A DNA stretch of 6,285 nucleotides from Cellvibrionales bacterium. Its GTDB lineage: Bacteria; Pseudomonadota; Gammaproteobacteria; Pseudomonadales; JAHEGP01. Position numbers and translations under genes: made by a program. Positions 1 through 6,285 of the stretch are shown here, in pieces (position 1 is the first letter of the stretch; every line of letters starts with the position of its first letter). A model generated the notes under the pieces. That model saw only the letters and a program-made list of their open reading frames with translations, was not told the origin of the DNA and searched no databases. The stretch is from assembly GCA_024645065.1 (NCBI GenBank), contig JAHEGP010000188.1:1-6285 (forward strand), given 5' to 3'.

Positions 1-20
1 AGCGCCGGAAACAGGGTTTT

Positions 21-977
21 ATGATAGAAAAAATAGAGCTTGGTGATTGGCGCAGCGAGTTGGGTAGCTGGGGCGACAAGCGCAACCTGCCGCAATTGCT
101 CTGGGCGCTGCGCCTGGTGGTATTGGGACTGGCCTTGCTCGCTTGCCTCTACGCGATGGTAAATTTTGCGAAGTTATGGGGGTCGGGTGACGGCGACACG
201 GGTAGTGAGCCTGTCAGGCAACTGGAATCCGACCCTGAGGGTGATGACAAGGTCGCGCTGCTTACTCCCGACACGGTGCTGGGATGGGGTTGGTCGAATG
301 AGGCCGGCTCCAGTGAAGCAATGGCGCCTCCCCCGGAACAGCAAAATGTCAAACAGACCCGCCTGCAAATGCGGCTTGAAGGTATCGTCAAATCGGACCA
401 GGCGAAAGAATCGGTGGCAATTATTGCCATTGAAAATGAGTCCAAGCAATACAAAAAAGGCGATAAACTGCCGATAGCACCCGGGGTAACGCTGCGCAGC
501 ATCGATGTTGACCGCATTATACTTGATAACAACGGTAGCCTTGAGGAACTGTTGCTTTTCAGTAAGAGTCTTTTGCAGGATCGCAGGAATACCCGAGCTG
601 AGCCGGAAGCCAGGGAATCGAGTGATCTGCTGGACCATTCTGATAACGCCGATGTGACGTCCATGATGGGAGGGTACCTGGAGCAAGTCCAGCAGAACCC
701 GAGTAGCATCAACCAGATGATCAAGTTCAGTGTGCATACTGAAGATGGCAAGCTGGCCGGTTTTAAGGTGGGCGCCGCTGGTAATCAGGACGATTTCCGA
801 AAACTGGGACTCGAGGATGGAGATGTGATCACCCATATCAATGGTGTCGACCTGAGTGACTATCGCAAGGCCATGGATTTGTATCAGGAAATGGGAGACC
901 TGTCTGAAGTCAGGGTGCAATTAATGCGGGGGGGGCAACCCCAGGAATTGGTATTTCGCCTGCCAGGAAAAGGCTAA
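21..977 (+). CDS. gspC: Type II secretion system inner-membrane clamp protein GspC (PDZ type)
   Basis: GspC links the inner-membrane platform of the T2SS to the outer-membrane secretin and is thought to help in substrate selection. The 318-residue product has a short cytoplasmic N-terminus (about 1-24), one membrane segment (about 25-48, rich in L, V and A), and an acidic, flexible periplasmic linker (about 54-109). Next comes an HR domain (about 112-180, with the typical LEGIV start and a YKKGDKL stretch), which in the family binds the N0 domain of GspD. A second linker (about 181-232) leads to a C-terminal PDZ domain (about 236-316) containing the LEDGDVITHINGVDL core. The length and layout match Vibrio EpsC/Erwinia OutC-type proteins; the Pseudomonas XcpP type ends in a coiled coil instead. 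The ATG is preceded by a purine-rich GGAAACAGGG. The stop lies two bases before gspD. A run of eight G occurs near the 3' end. The assignment is firm from the domain order and the neighbouring gspD. Confidence 0.95.
   Translation: MIEKIELGDWRSELGSWGDKRNLPQLLWALRLVVLGLALLACLYAMVNFAKLWGSGDGDTGSEPVRQLESDPEGDDKVALLTPDTVLGWGWSNEAGSSEAMAPPPEQQNVKQTRLQMRLEGIVKSDQAKESVAIIAIENESKQYKKGDKLPIAPGVTLRSIDVDRIILDNNGSLEELLLFSKSLLQDRRNTRAEPEARESSDLLDHSDNADVTSMMGGYLEQVQQNPSSINQMIKFSVHTEDGKLAGFKVGAAGNQDDFRKLGLEDGDVITHINGVDLSDYRKAMDLYQEMGDLSEVRVQLMRGGQPQELVFRLPGKG
928..942 (+). repeat. Run of eight G followed by a short GGGG/CCCC inverted repeat inside gspC
   Basis: Positions 928-935 are eight consecutive G, encoding the end of an Arg codon and two Gly codons in the PDZ domain. 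The sequence then reads CAACCCC, so 932-935 can pair with 939-942 around a three-base loop. In the gspC frame the run fits the X-XXY-YYZ slippery pattern. The -1 frame (equivalent to gain of one G) has no stop between the run and the gspD ATG at 980 and is the gspD frame. Whether any slippage occurs cannot be told from the sequence. Confidence 0.6.
965..973 (+). promoter_or_regulatory. Ribosome binding site for gspD
   Basis: The purine-rich stretch AGGAAAAGG lies at the very end of gspC, six bases before the ATG at 980. It supports that start over the in-frame ATGs at 989 and 995, which would also shorten the basic n-region of the signal peptide. Confidence 0.65.
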
Positions 978-979
978 GT

Positions 980-2977
980 ATGAAAAAAATGGCAATGAAC
1001 AACTCTGTAATTCGACTGGGTCTGTGTGTCTGGCTGGCACTTGTCAGTGCGGGTGGTAGCGGTTTGCTGATGGCGGCCAGCAAGGATCGTTGGACGGTCA
1101 ACTTTAACAATACCGATATGCGCGAACTGATCAAATTTGTTGCCGATGCCACGGGCAAAACGATCATTGTCGATCCCCAGGTCAAAGGGAAGGTCGAAGT
1201 TGTATCCCAGCGCCCCCTGAGCACCGATGAGTTGTACGACCTGTTCCTCTCGATCCTCAAGGTGCACGGCTATGCGGCGGTCGACTCCAATGGCGTGTTG
1301 AAGATTATCGATGAGAAAGGTGCTCGTACCCAGGCCTCGGACGTGACCCGCAGCAGTAATTCGGCGGACTACATTACCCATGTCATCCAGCTGGAAAATG
1401 TCGCGGCAGCCAAATTGATTCCGGTGTTACGGCCACTGGTGCCGCAACAGGCGCACCTTGCCGCTTATGCGCCCAGTAACGCCATTATCATCACCGACAG
1501 CGGCGACAACATTGAACGTATTCGCCAGATCATCCGCCAAATCGATACCGCGGCAGTCGAGCAAACCAACGTGATCCGGCTCAAGCATGCCTCTGCAGAC
1601 GAGGTGGTAACCCTCATCAATCGCCTGGAGCAGCAAAATAAGGGCAATGCGGCGGAGGCCGGGTCGTCCAGCTTCAGCGTGGTGGCTGACAAGCGCACCA
1701 ACAGTGTGCTGGTCACGGGTGACGAAGTTCAGCGTGCTCGCATCAGGACCATGGTGCGCTACCTGGACGTACCGCTGGAAAGTATCGGCAACGCCAACGT
1801 GATTTACCTGGAATACGCCAATGCCCTGGACGTTGCTGAAGTGTTGGGACGGGTCACTGACAACCTGTCCAAGATAGAAGCGGAAAACGCCAAGGACACA
1901 ACCGGTAAAACCAGCGCGGTTATAGAGGCTGATGAGGCCACCAATGCCCTGATTATCACGGCTGATCCTGACGTGATGCAGACGATTACCGCGGTCATTG
2001 CCAAGCTGGATATTCGCCGTGCCCAGGTGCTGGTCGAGGCGATACTGGTGGAGGTGGCCAACATCAACGACAAGGAATTCGGCATAGAGTGGCTGTTTGC
2101 TGACGAGAGCGGTGCCTATGGCGCCAACGCCAGTCCGCCTGCCTCCGGCGTAGGATTACTGGGCGCTGCCACGGCGGGCATCCTGGACGAGGACGACGGC
2201 CTGGTGGGTGCGGCATTGGCAGCCACGCCGGGGTTTTCATTCGGCGTTGGCCGGGTCGATAAGAATGGCCTCAGTTTTAACGTCCTGGTGAAAGCCCTGC
2301 AGGAGGAGAGCGACACCAACATTCTCTCCACGCCGAGTCTTTTGACCCTGGACAACAATGAAGCGACCATTGTCGTGGGGCAGGAGGTGCCTTTCGTGAC
2401 CGGCAGTTTTACCTCAACCGGCACCGGCAGCAACCCGAATAACCCGTTCCAGACCATTGAGCGCAAGGATGTGGGTATTACCCTGAAGGTTACGCCCCAT
2501 ATCAACGAGGGCGACTCGATTGTGATGGAAATCGTGCAGGAGATATCGTCCCTGACTGAACTGGTGGCCTCCGACGTCATTACCAACAAGCGTGAGATTA
2601 CGACCACTGTTCTGGCTGATGACGGCGATACCGTGGTGCTTGGCGGCCTGATCCAGGACAACCTGAACCAGGTCGAGCGCAAGGTGCCGGTGCTGGGAGA
2701 TATCCCATGGCTGGGGCGCCTGTTCCGTAACAACGGCACCAAGAAAGAAAAGACCAATCTGATGGTATTTCTGCGCAGTACGATCGTTCGTGATGCGCGG
2801 GTACTGAATGGCGCAACCGGCGTCAAATACAATCATATGCGGGAACAACAGCTGCGCGCCAGAGACGCTGGTGTCAATCTAATGGATGACGATGTGATGC
2901 CAATATTGCCGGCCTGGCGCTACGACGAACTCGACCGCCTCGATAGGATGAAAAAGGAAGCTATCGATGCCCGCTGA
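980..2977 (+). CDS. gspD: Type II secretion system outer-membrane secretin GspD
   Basis: GspD forms the multimeric outer-membrane channel through which folded substrates leave the periplasm. The 665-residue precursor has a Sec signal peptide: basic MKK start, hydrophobic core about 13-31, likely cleavage near residue 33 after MAA. It is followed by the N0 domain (about 37-110), which binds GspC, and three KH-like ring domains: N1 (about 132-192), N2 (about 195-267) and N3 (about 272-346). The secretin barrel domain (about 347-603) includes the VGQEVPFVTG gate-region motif at about 466-475 and the secretin signature VPVLGDIPWLGRLF at 569-582. The last 60 residues or so are charged and correspond to the S-domain region, which in some relatives binds a pilotin lipoprotein. 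The length is normal for GspD. It is distinguished from the pilus secretin PilQ by the N0-N3 layout and by its place between gspC and gspE. The 3' end overlaps gspE by 11 bases. Confidence 0.97.
   Translation: MKKMAMNNSVIRLGLCVWLALVSAGGSGLLMAASKDRWTVNFNNTDMRELIKFVADATGKTIIVDPQVKGKVEVVSQRPLSTDELYDLFLSILKVHGYAAVDSNGVLKIIDEKGARTQASDVTRSSNSADYITHVIQLENVAAAKLIPVLRPLVPQQAHLAAYAPSNAIIITDSGDNIERIRQIIRQIDTAAVEQTNVIRLKHASADEVVTLINRLEQQNKGNAAEAGSSSFSVVADKRTNSVLVTGDEVQRARIRTMVRYLDVPLESIGNANVIYLEYANALDVAEVLGRVTDNLSKIEAENAKDTTGKTSAVIEADEATNALIITADPDVMQTITAVIAKLDIRRAQVLVEAILVEVANINDKEFGIEWLFADESGAYGANASPPASGVGLLGAATAGILDEDDGLVGAALAATPGFSFGVGRVDKNGLSFNVLVKALQEESDTNILSTPSLLTLDNNEATIVVGQEVPFVTGSFTSTGTGSNPNNPFQTIERKDVGITLKVTPHINEGDSIVMEIVQEISSLTELVASDVITNKREITTTVLADDGDTVVLGGLIQDNLNQVERKVPVLGDIPWLGRLFRNNGTKKEKTNLMVFLRSTIVRDARVLNGATGVKYNHMREQQLRARDAGVNLMDDDVMPILPAWRYDELDRLDRMKKEAIDAR
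2954..2960 (+). promoter_or_regulatory. Ribosome binding site that decides the gspE start
   Basis: AAGGAAG lies inside the last codons of gspD, six bases before the ATG at 2967. The next in-frame ATG at 2982 has only a TGAGG two bases upstream, which is too close for normal initiation. This favours the upstream start and an 11-base overlap with gspD. Confidence 0.6.
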
Positions 2978-4511
2978 GGTCATGGCAGATGAAATCCCTG
3001 GCGCCTCCCTCGAACCTCTGGAGGTTGAGGCTGACAAGCTGCATGCTGCGGGGATTCCCTACTCGTTTGCCTCGCAGCATGGCGCTTACCTGCAGCGCGA
3101 TGGTGACGCGTTGACTGTGCATGCCCGCTATGGCATCAGCCTGAACACCTACAACGAGCTGCGACGCTTCGCCGGAGAGAATTTCAAACTGCGGTTTCAC
3201 GACGACGCCGAATTTCAATTCGGTCTGGCGGCGCATTACCAGCGGGGCGATAACCAGGCGCGCCAGGCGGCCGACGATTTGGGCTCCGATATCGATTTCG
3301 CTGGTCTACTGGATGATTTGCCCCGCGATGTCGATCTCATGGAGTCAGAGGACGATGCACCGGTCATCAAACTGATCAATGCCGTTTTGTCCCAGGCTAT
3401 CAATGAGCGGGCCTCTGATATTCACATTGAATCCTTTGAGAATGTGCTGTCAATCCGCCTGCGAGTCGACGGCGTGCTGCGAGAGCTAATAGCGCCCGAA
3501 CGCGCGCTCGGGCCGCTGTTGGTGTCGCGATTAAAAGTTATGGCGCGTCTCGATATTGCCGAAAAGCGCATCCCCCAGGATGGCCGGATTTCCATAAAGC
3601 TGGCAGGGCGAGCGATCGACATTCGGGTATCCACCATCCCCTCTGCGCACGGCGAGCGGGTTGTGCTGCGTTTACTTGACAAGGAAAGCGGTCAACTGCG
3701 CCTTGACCAGTTGCAGATGAGCGATCAGGTACTGCGTGATTTCAAGCGCAGCCTCTCCAGTCCCCACGGCATTATCCTCGTTACCGGTCCCACCGGTTCG
3801 GGTAAGACAACTACCCTGTATGCCGGGCTGAGTCATATCAACCAGCCGGGCCGCAACATTCTGACCATCGAGGACCCGATAGAATACCTGTTAGGTGGAA
3901 TCGGCCAGACCCAGGTCAATCCCAAGGTCGGTATGACCTTTGCCAAGGGTTTGCGAGCGATCCTGCGCCAGGACCCCGATATCGTCATGGTGGGCGAGAT
4001 TCGCGATCTGGAAACTGCCGAAATTGCGGTCCAGGCCAGCTTAACCGGGCACCTGGTATTGTCGACGCTGCATACCAATACGGCACTCGGTGCTATCACC
4101 CGGCTGCACGATATGGGAGTGGAGCCATTCCTTTTATCATCCAGCCTGTTGTCGGTGATGGCGCAGCGTCTGGTGAGAACCCTTTGCAGGCACTGCAAGC
4201 AACCCGATGAACTCACCTCTGCAGAGCGGGAATTGCTGCATTTGTCCCCGGGCGATGATGAGGTGGTGGTTTACAAGGCGAAGGGATGTCACCAATGCAA
4301 AGGCACCGGCTACAGTGGCCGCACCGGCATTTACGAGTTGATAATGGTTGATGACAAGCTGCGGGCGATGATCCACGACGGCGAAAACGAGCAGCTTATG
4401 GAAGTGTATTGCCGGCAATCCATCCCGGGTATTTATAGCGATGGCATCAACCGAATTCTTTCCGGCGATACGTCGCTGGCAGAAGTTCTGCGGGTTACCC
4501 AGGCGCGTTAG
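2967..4511 (+). CDS. gspE: Type II secretion system cytoplasmic assembly ATPase GspE
   Basis: GspE is the hexameric AAA-like ATPase that, docked on GspL and GspF at the inner membrane, drives pseudopilus assembly. The 514-residue product has an N-terminal region (about 1-125) corresponding to the GspL-binding part, then the N2 domain (about 130-240, with the ASDIHIE motif at 149-155 and RLRVDGVLRE at 164-173). The C-terminal ATPase domain carries Walker A GPTGSGKT (274-281), an Asp box ILTIEDPIEY (298-307), Walker B IVMVGEIRD (339-347) and a His box GHLVLSTLHTNTA (361-373). Two CxxC pairs (C407/C410 and C441/C444) form the zinc-binding four-cysteine motif typical of GspE. All catalytic motifs are intact. 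Length is normal for the family (about 500 residues). PilB-like pilus ATPases are the main alternative, but the flanking gspC, gspD and gspF settle it. Confidence 0.97.
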   Translation: MPAEVMADEIPGASLEPLEVEADKLHAAGIPYSFASQHGAYLQRDGDALTVHARYGISLNTYNELRRFAGENFKLRFHDDAEFQFGLAAHYQRGDNQARQAADDLGSDIDFAGLLDDLPRDVDLMESEDDAPVIKLINAVLSQAINERASDIHIESFENVLSIRLRVDGVLRELIAPERALGPLLVSRLKVMARLDIAEKRIPQDGRISIKLAGRAIDIRVSTIPSAHGERVVLRLLDKESGQLRLDQLQMSDQVLRDFKRSLSSPHGIILVTGPTGSGKTTTLYAGLSHINQPGRNILTIEDPIEYLLGGIGQTQVNPKVGMTFAKGLRAILRQDPDIVMVGEIRDLETAEIAVQASLTGHLVLSTLHTNTALGAITRLHDMGVEPFLLSSSLLSVMAQRLVRTLCRHCKQPDELTSAERELLHLSPGDDEVVVYKAKGCHQCKGTGYSGRTGIYELIMVDDKLRAMIHDGENEQLMEVYCRQSIPGIYSDGINRILSGDTSLAEVLRVTQAR

Positions 4512-4513
4512 AA

Positions 4514-5728
4514 ATGGCTGCATTCAGTTATGTCGCCCTGGATACCGAGGGTAGAAAAGTAAAAGGCCTGCTGGAGGCCGATTCCGAGCGTCAGGTACGT
4601 GGACTGCTGCGCCTGAAGGATCTCAAGCCGGTTGAGGTTCACCCGGCTTCCCGTAAAACCGAGTCGAAATCGCAATGGTTGACCTTTTCACGCCCCTGGT
4701 CAGTTTCCGAACTCGCCCTGGTGACCCGCCAGCTTGCAACCCTGGTACAGTCGAATTTGCCCCTGGCGGAGGCCCTGCAGGCGGTCGCCGAGCAGACCAA
4801 CAAACCTGCCGTAAAAAGCGTGTTGATGAGCATCCGTTCGCGCGTCAATGAAGGGCACAGCCTGGCCCATGCGATGTCTGAGCATCCCGCCGTTTTCAAT
4901 GACCTGTACATCGGCATGGTGCGCGCTGGCGAGCATGCCGGTTTTCTCGGAGTGGTGCTGGATCGGCTGGCCGACTATACCGAAAAAACGCAGCAGTCTA
5001 CCCAGCAAATCAAAACCGCCCTGATATATCCCATCATCCTGTTGATTGTAAGTCTGTCGGTGATTATCGCGTTGATGATTTTCGTGGTGCCGGAGCTAAT
5101 ACGAATTTTTGAAAATACCGATTCCGAACTGCCACTGTTGACGGTGTTGCTCATAGCGACCAGTAACTTCATTTCCGACTACGGCGTCATTATCCTGTTG
5201 TCTCTCGTCGCCGTCCTGCTGTTGTTTCGCTTCTGGTTGCGCAAACCCGCCAATCGTTTGTGGTGGCACAGGCAATTGTTGCATGTGCCATTGCTATCGG
5301 GCTTTATCAATAAGGTGAATACCACGCGTTTCAGCAGCACACTGGGCACATTGTTGCAAAGCGGGGTGCCACTGCTGGAGGCATTGACCATTGCCCGGAC
5401 TGTATTGACCAACCTTGAGTACAGGGAACGTGCCCAGCTTATCGTCGATGCCGTCAGGGAAGGCAAGAGCCTGCGCTACGCGCTGGATAGCAGCGGATTC
5501 TTTCCGCCCATGCTCGTGCATATGGTGGGTAGCGGCGAGAAATCTGGCGAGCTCGAGAACATGCTGCAACGGGGTGCCGAGAGCCAGGAACGTGAGCTCG
5601 ATACCGCCATTGCCGGGATGATGAGTGTAATGGAGCCCATTATGGTGCTTTTCCTTGGCGGCTTTGTGATGACGATTGTCATGGCCATCCTGCTTCCGAT
5701 TTTCGGCATGAATAAGCTTTTTAGCTAA
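4514..5728 (+). CDS. gspF: Type II secretion system inner-membrane platform protein GspF
   Basis: GspF is the polytopic inner-membrane protein at the centre of the T2SS assembly platform, where it is thought to couple the GspE ATPase to pseudopilin extraction. The 404-residue product begins with the typical FSYVALDTEGRKVKGLLEAD segment. It contains two homologous T2SSF domains (about 67-193 and 270-395), recognisable from the repeated motifs VRAGEHAGFLGVVLDRLADY (135-154) and VGSGEKSGELENMLQRGAE (338-356). Three membrane segments are visible at about 168-192, 222-241 and 373-395. Length and layout are normal for the family. The ATG is two bases after the gspE stop and has only a weak upstream AGG (4501-4503), so translation is probably coupled to gspE. 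The related pilus protein PilC is excluded mainly by context. Confidence 0.96.
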   Translation: MAAFSYVALDTEGRKVKGLLEADSERQVRGLLRLKDLKPVEVHPASRKTESKSQWLTFSRPWSVSELALVTRQLATLVQSNLPLAEALQAVAEQTNKPAVKSVLMSIRSRVNEGHSLAHAMSEHPAVFNDLYIGMVRAGEHAGFLGVVLDRLADYTEKTQQSTQQIKTALIYPIILLIVSLSVIIALMIFVVPELIRIFENTDSELPLLTVLLIATSNFISDYGVIILLSLVAVLLLFRFWLRKPANRLWWHRQLLHVPLLSGFINKVNTTRFSSTLGTLLQSGVPLLEALTIARTVLTNLEYRERAQLIVDAVREGKSLRYALDSSGFFPPMLVHMVGSGEKSGELENMLQRGAESQERELDTAIAGMMSVMEPIMVLFLGGFVMTIVMAILLPIFGMNKLFS

Positions 5729-5731
5729 GCG

Positions 5732-6285
5732 GTGTCGATCATTACGAGCTCCCGTCGCACAGGCCAGTTTACCGGCTTCACCCTGTTGGAATTGATGCTG
5801 GTTATTTTCGTTGTCGGTATCATTGCGGCCCTGGCTATGCCCAACATTGTGGTACAGGATGACTATGAGATTTTACGGCAAAGCGCCGGGGATTTGCTGG
5901 AGGTGATGCAGCTGCAGGAGGAAGAAGCAGTCCTCACTGGTACCCAGCATGGCCTCAGGCTGGAAACCGGGGAACTCGATGCCGAGGCCGAAGTTGGCTA
6001 TCAGTGGCTGGTTTGGTCCGCTGATAAAAGGCTTTGGACGGTAGCTCAGGACCGGATGCGCCAGTATGATGGGACCATTAAGGGCGCTGCAGAATATACG
6101 CTGACGATCGATGGACAGCCGGTTGAGCCGCAGCAGCCAAGCGCCGGGGCGAAGGAGGCTGCACAGCAGATCCCCCAGATCGTAATCTATTCCAGCGGTG
6201 ATATCACCGACTTTGAGCTGGTTTTGCGAGGCGCCGACGCCATCCACACCGTCACACTAAAAGGCAGCTACGAAGGCTTGTCGCT
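5732..6285 (+). CDS. gspH: Type II secretion pseudopilin, best match GspH (3' end cut by window)
   Basis: This encodes a minor pseudopilin, a component of the tip of the periplasmic pseudopilus. At least 184 residues are present and the frame is still open at the right edge. The 15-residue leader (with R8 and R9) ends in a prepilin peptidase site G15|F16, followed by FTLLE with the conserved Glu at mature position 5 and a hydrophobic segment (about 16-37). The body favours GspH over GspG: EEEAVLTGTQHGLRLETG (about 63-80) and the late QIVIYSSGDITDFELVLRG (about 149-167) are typical of GspH, and the product is already longer than a usual GspG (about 140-150 residues). The start is GTG at 5732. 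The gspF stop at 5726 is in the same frame, and no ATG occurs before the prepilin motif, so this is the only plausible start. There is no clear ribosome binding site, suggesting reinitiation after gspF. A gspG gene normally precedes it and is missing. An alternative call is an unusual GspG-type pseudopilin. Confidence 0.85.
   Translation, partial: MSIITSSRRTGQFTGFTLLELMLVIFVVGIIAALAMPNIVVQDDYEILRQSAGDLLEVMQLQEEEAVLTGTQHGLRLETGELDAEAEVGYQWLVWSADKRLWTVAQDRMRQYDGTIKGAAEYTLTIDGQPVEPQQPSAGAKEAAQQIPQIVIYSSGDITDFELVLRGADAIHTVTLKGSYEGLS

Noticed and set aside
174..920. Long open frame on the - strand (248 codons) opposite gspC
   Set aside because: It lies wholly antisense to a clear gspC, and its translation shows no recognisable domain or coherent membrane or signal pattern.
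1019..1027. Cys16 in the GspD signal peptide as a possible lipoprotein site
   Set aside because: The residues before it are L-G-L; a lipobox needs a small residue (G, A or S) immediately before the Cys, and a normal signal peptidase I site follows near residue 33.
2116..2832. Long open frame on the - strand (238 codons) opposite gspD
   Set aside because: It is antisense to the secretin domain with its intact signature motif, and its composition is rich in Ser, Arg, Thr and Pro as expected of a shadow frame.
3491..3517. GC-rich inverted repeat in gspE (nine pairs with one bulged base, eight-base loop)
   Set aside because: There is no T-run after it and it falls within the conserved N2 domain coding sequence; more likely a chance result of GC-rich codons than a terminator or regulatory element.
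5714..5728. AAGCTT and TTAGCTAA palindromes at the end of gspF as a possible terminator or operator
   Set aside because: They are very short, AT-rich and form no stable stem; the next gene starts three bases later, so termination here is unlikely.
5873..6247. Open frame on the - strand (124 codons) in the region after gspF
   Set aside because: The + strand here encodes a clear pseudopilin (GTG start, prepilin motif, GspH-like body) across the same bases.

Overview
The window is a stretch of a type II secretion system (T2SS, general secretory pathway) operon. Five genes lie head to tail on the + strand: gspC, gspD, gspE, gspF, and a pseudopilin gene best called gspH that runs off the right edge. 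The first base of gspC is at 21, so the left edge falls just upstream of the operon's first visible gene. No promoter, terminator, RNA gene, mobile element or CRISPR array is visible. The sequence is fully packed with coding DNA: gaps are 2-3 bases, and gspD and gspE overlap by 11 bases.

The gene set, the order C-D-E-F, the PDZ-type GspC and the four-cysteine metal-binding motif in GspE all point to a Gram-negative proteobacterium, most likely a gammaproteobacterium of moderately high GC content. I cannot name the genus from the sequence.

The genes work together as follows. GspD is the outer-membrane secretin channel. GspC is the inner-membrane clamp protein that contacts the secretin through its periplasmic HR domain and carries a PDZ domain. 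GspE is the cytoplasmic ATPase that powers pseudopilus assembly. GspF is the polytopic inner-membrane platform protein. GspH is a minor pseudopilin. Together they would export folded periplasmic proteins (typically hydrolytic enzymes) across the outer membrane. The remaining components (I, J, K, L, M and possibly N) presumably lie beyond the right edge.

The system is well known, and I see no new biological system here. The most notable departures are: (1) gspG, the major pseudopilin gene normally found between gspF and gspH, is absent from that position; (2) the pseudopilin gene that is present starts with GTG three bases after the gspF stop and has a GspG-like N-terminal segment on a GspH-like body; (3) a run of eight G near the end of gspC is placed so that a one-base shift would fuse GspC in frame to GspD.
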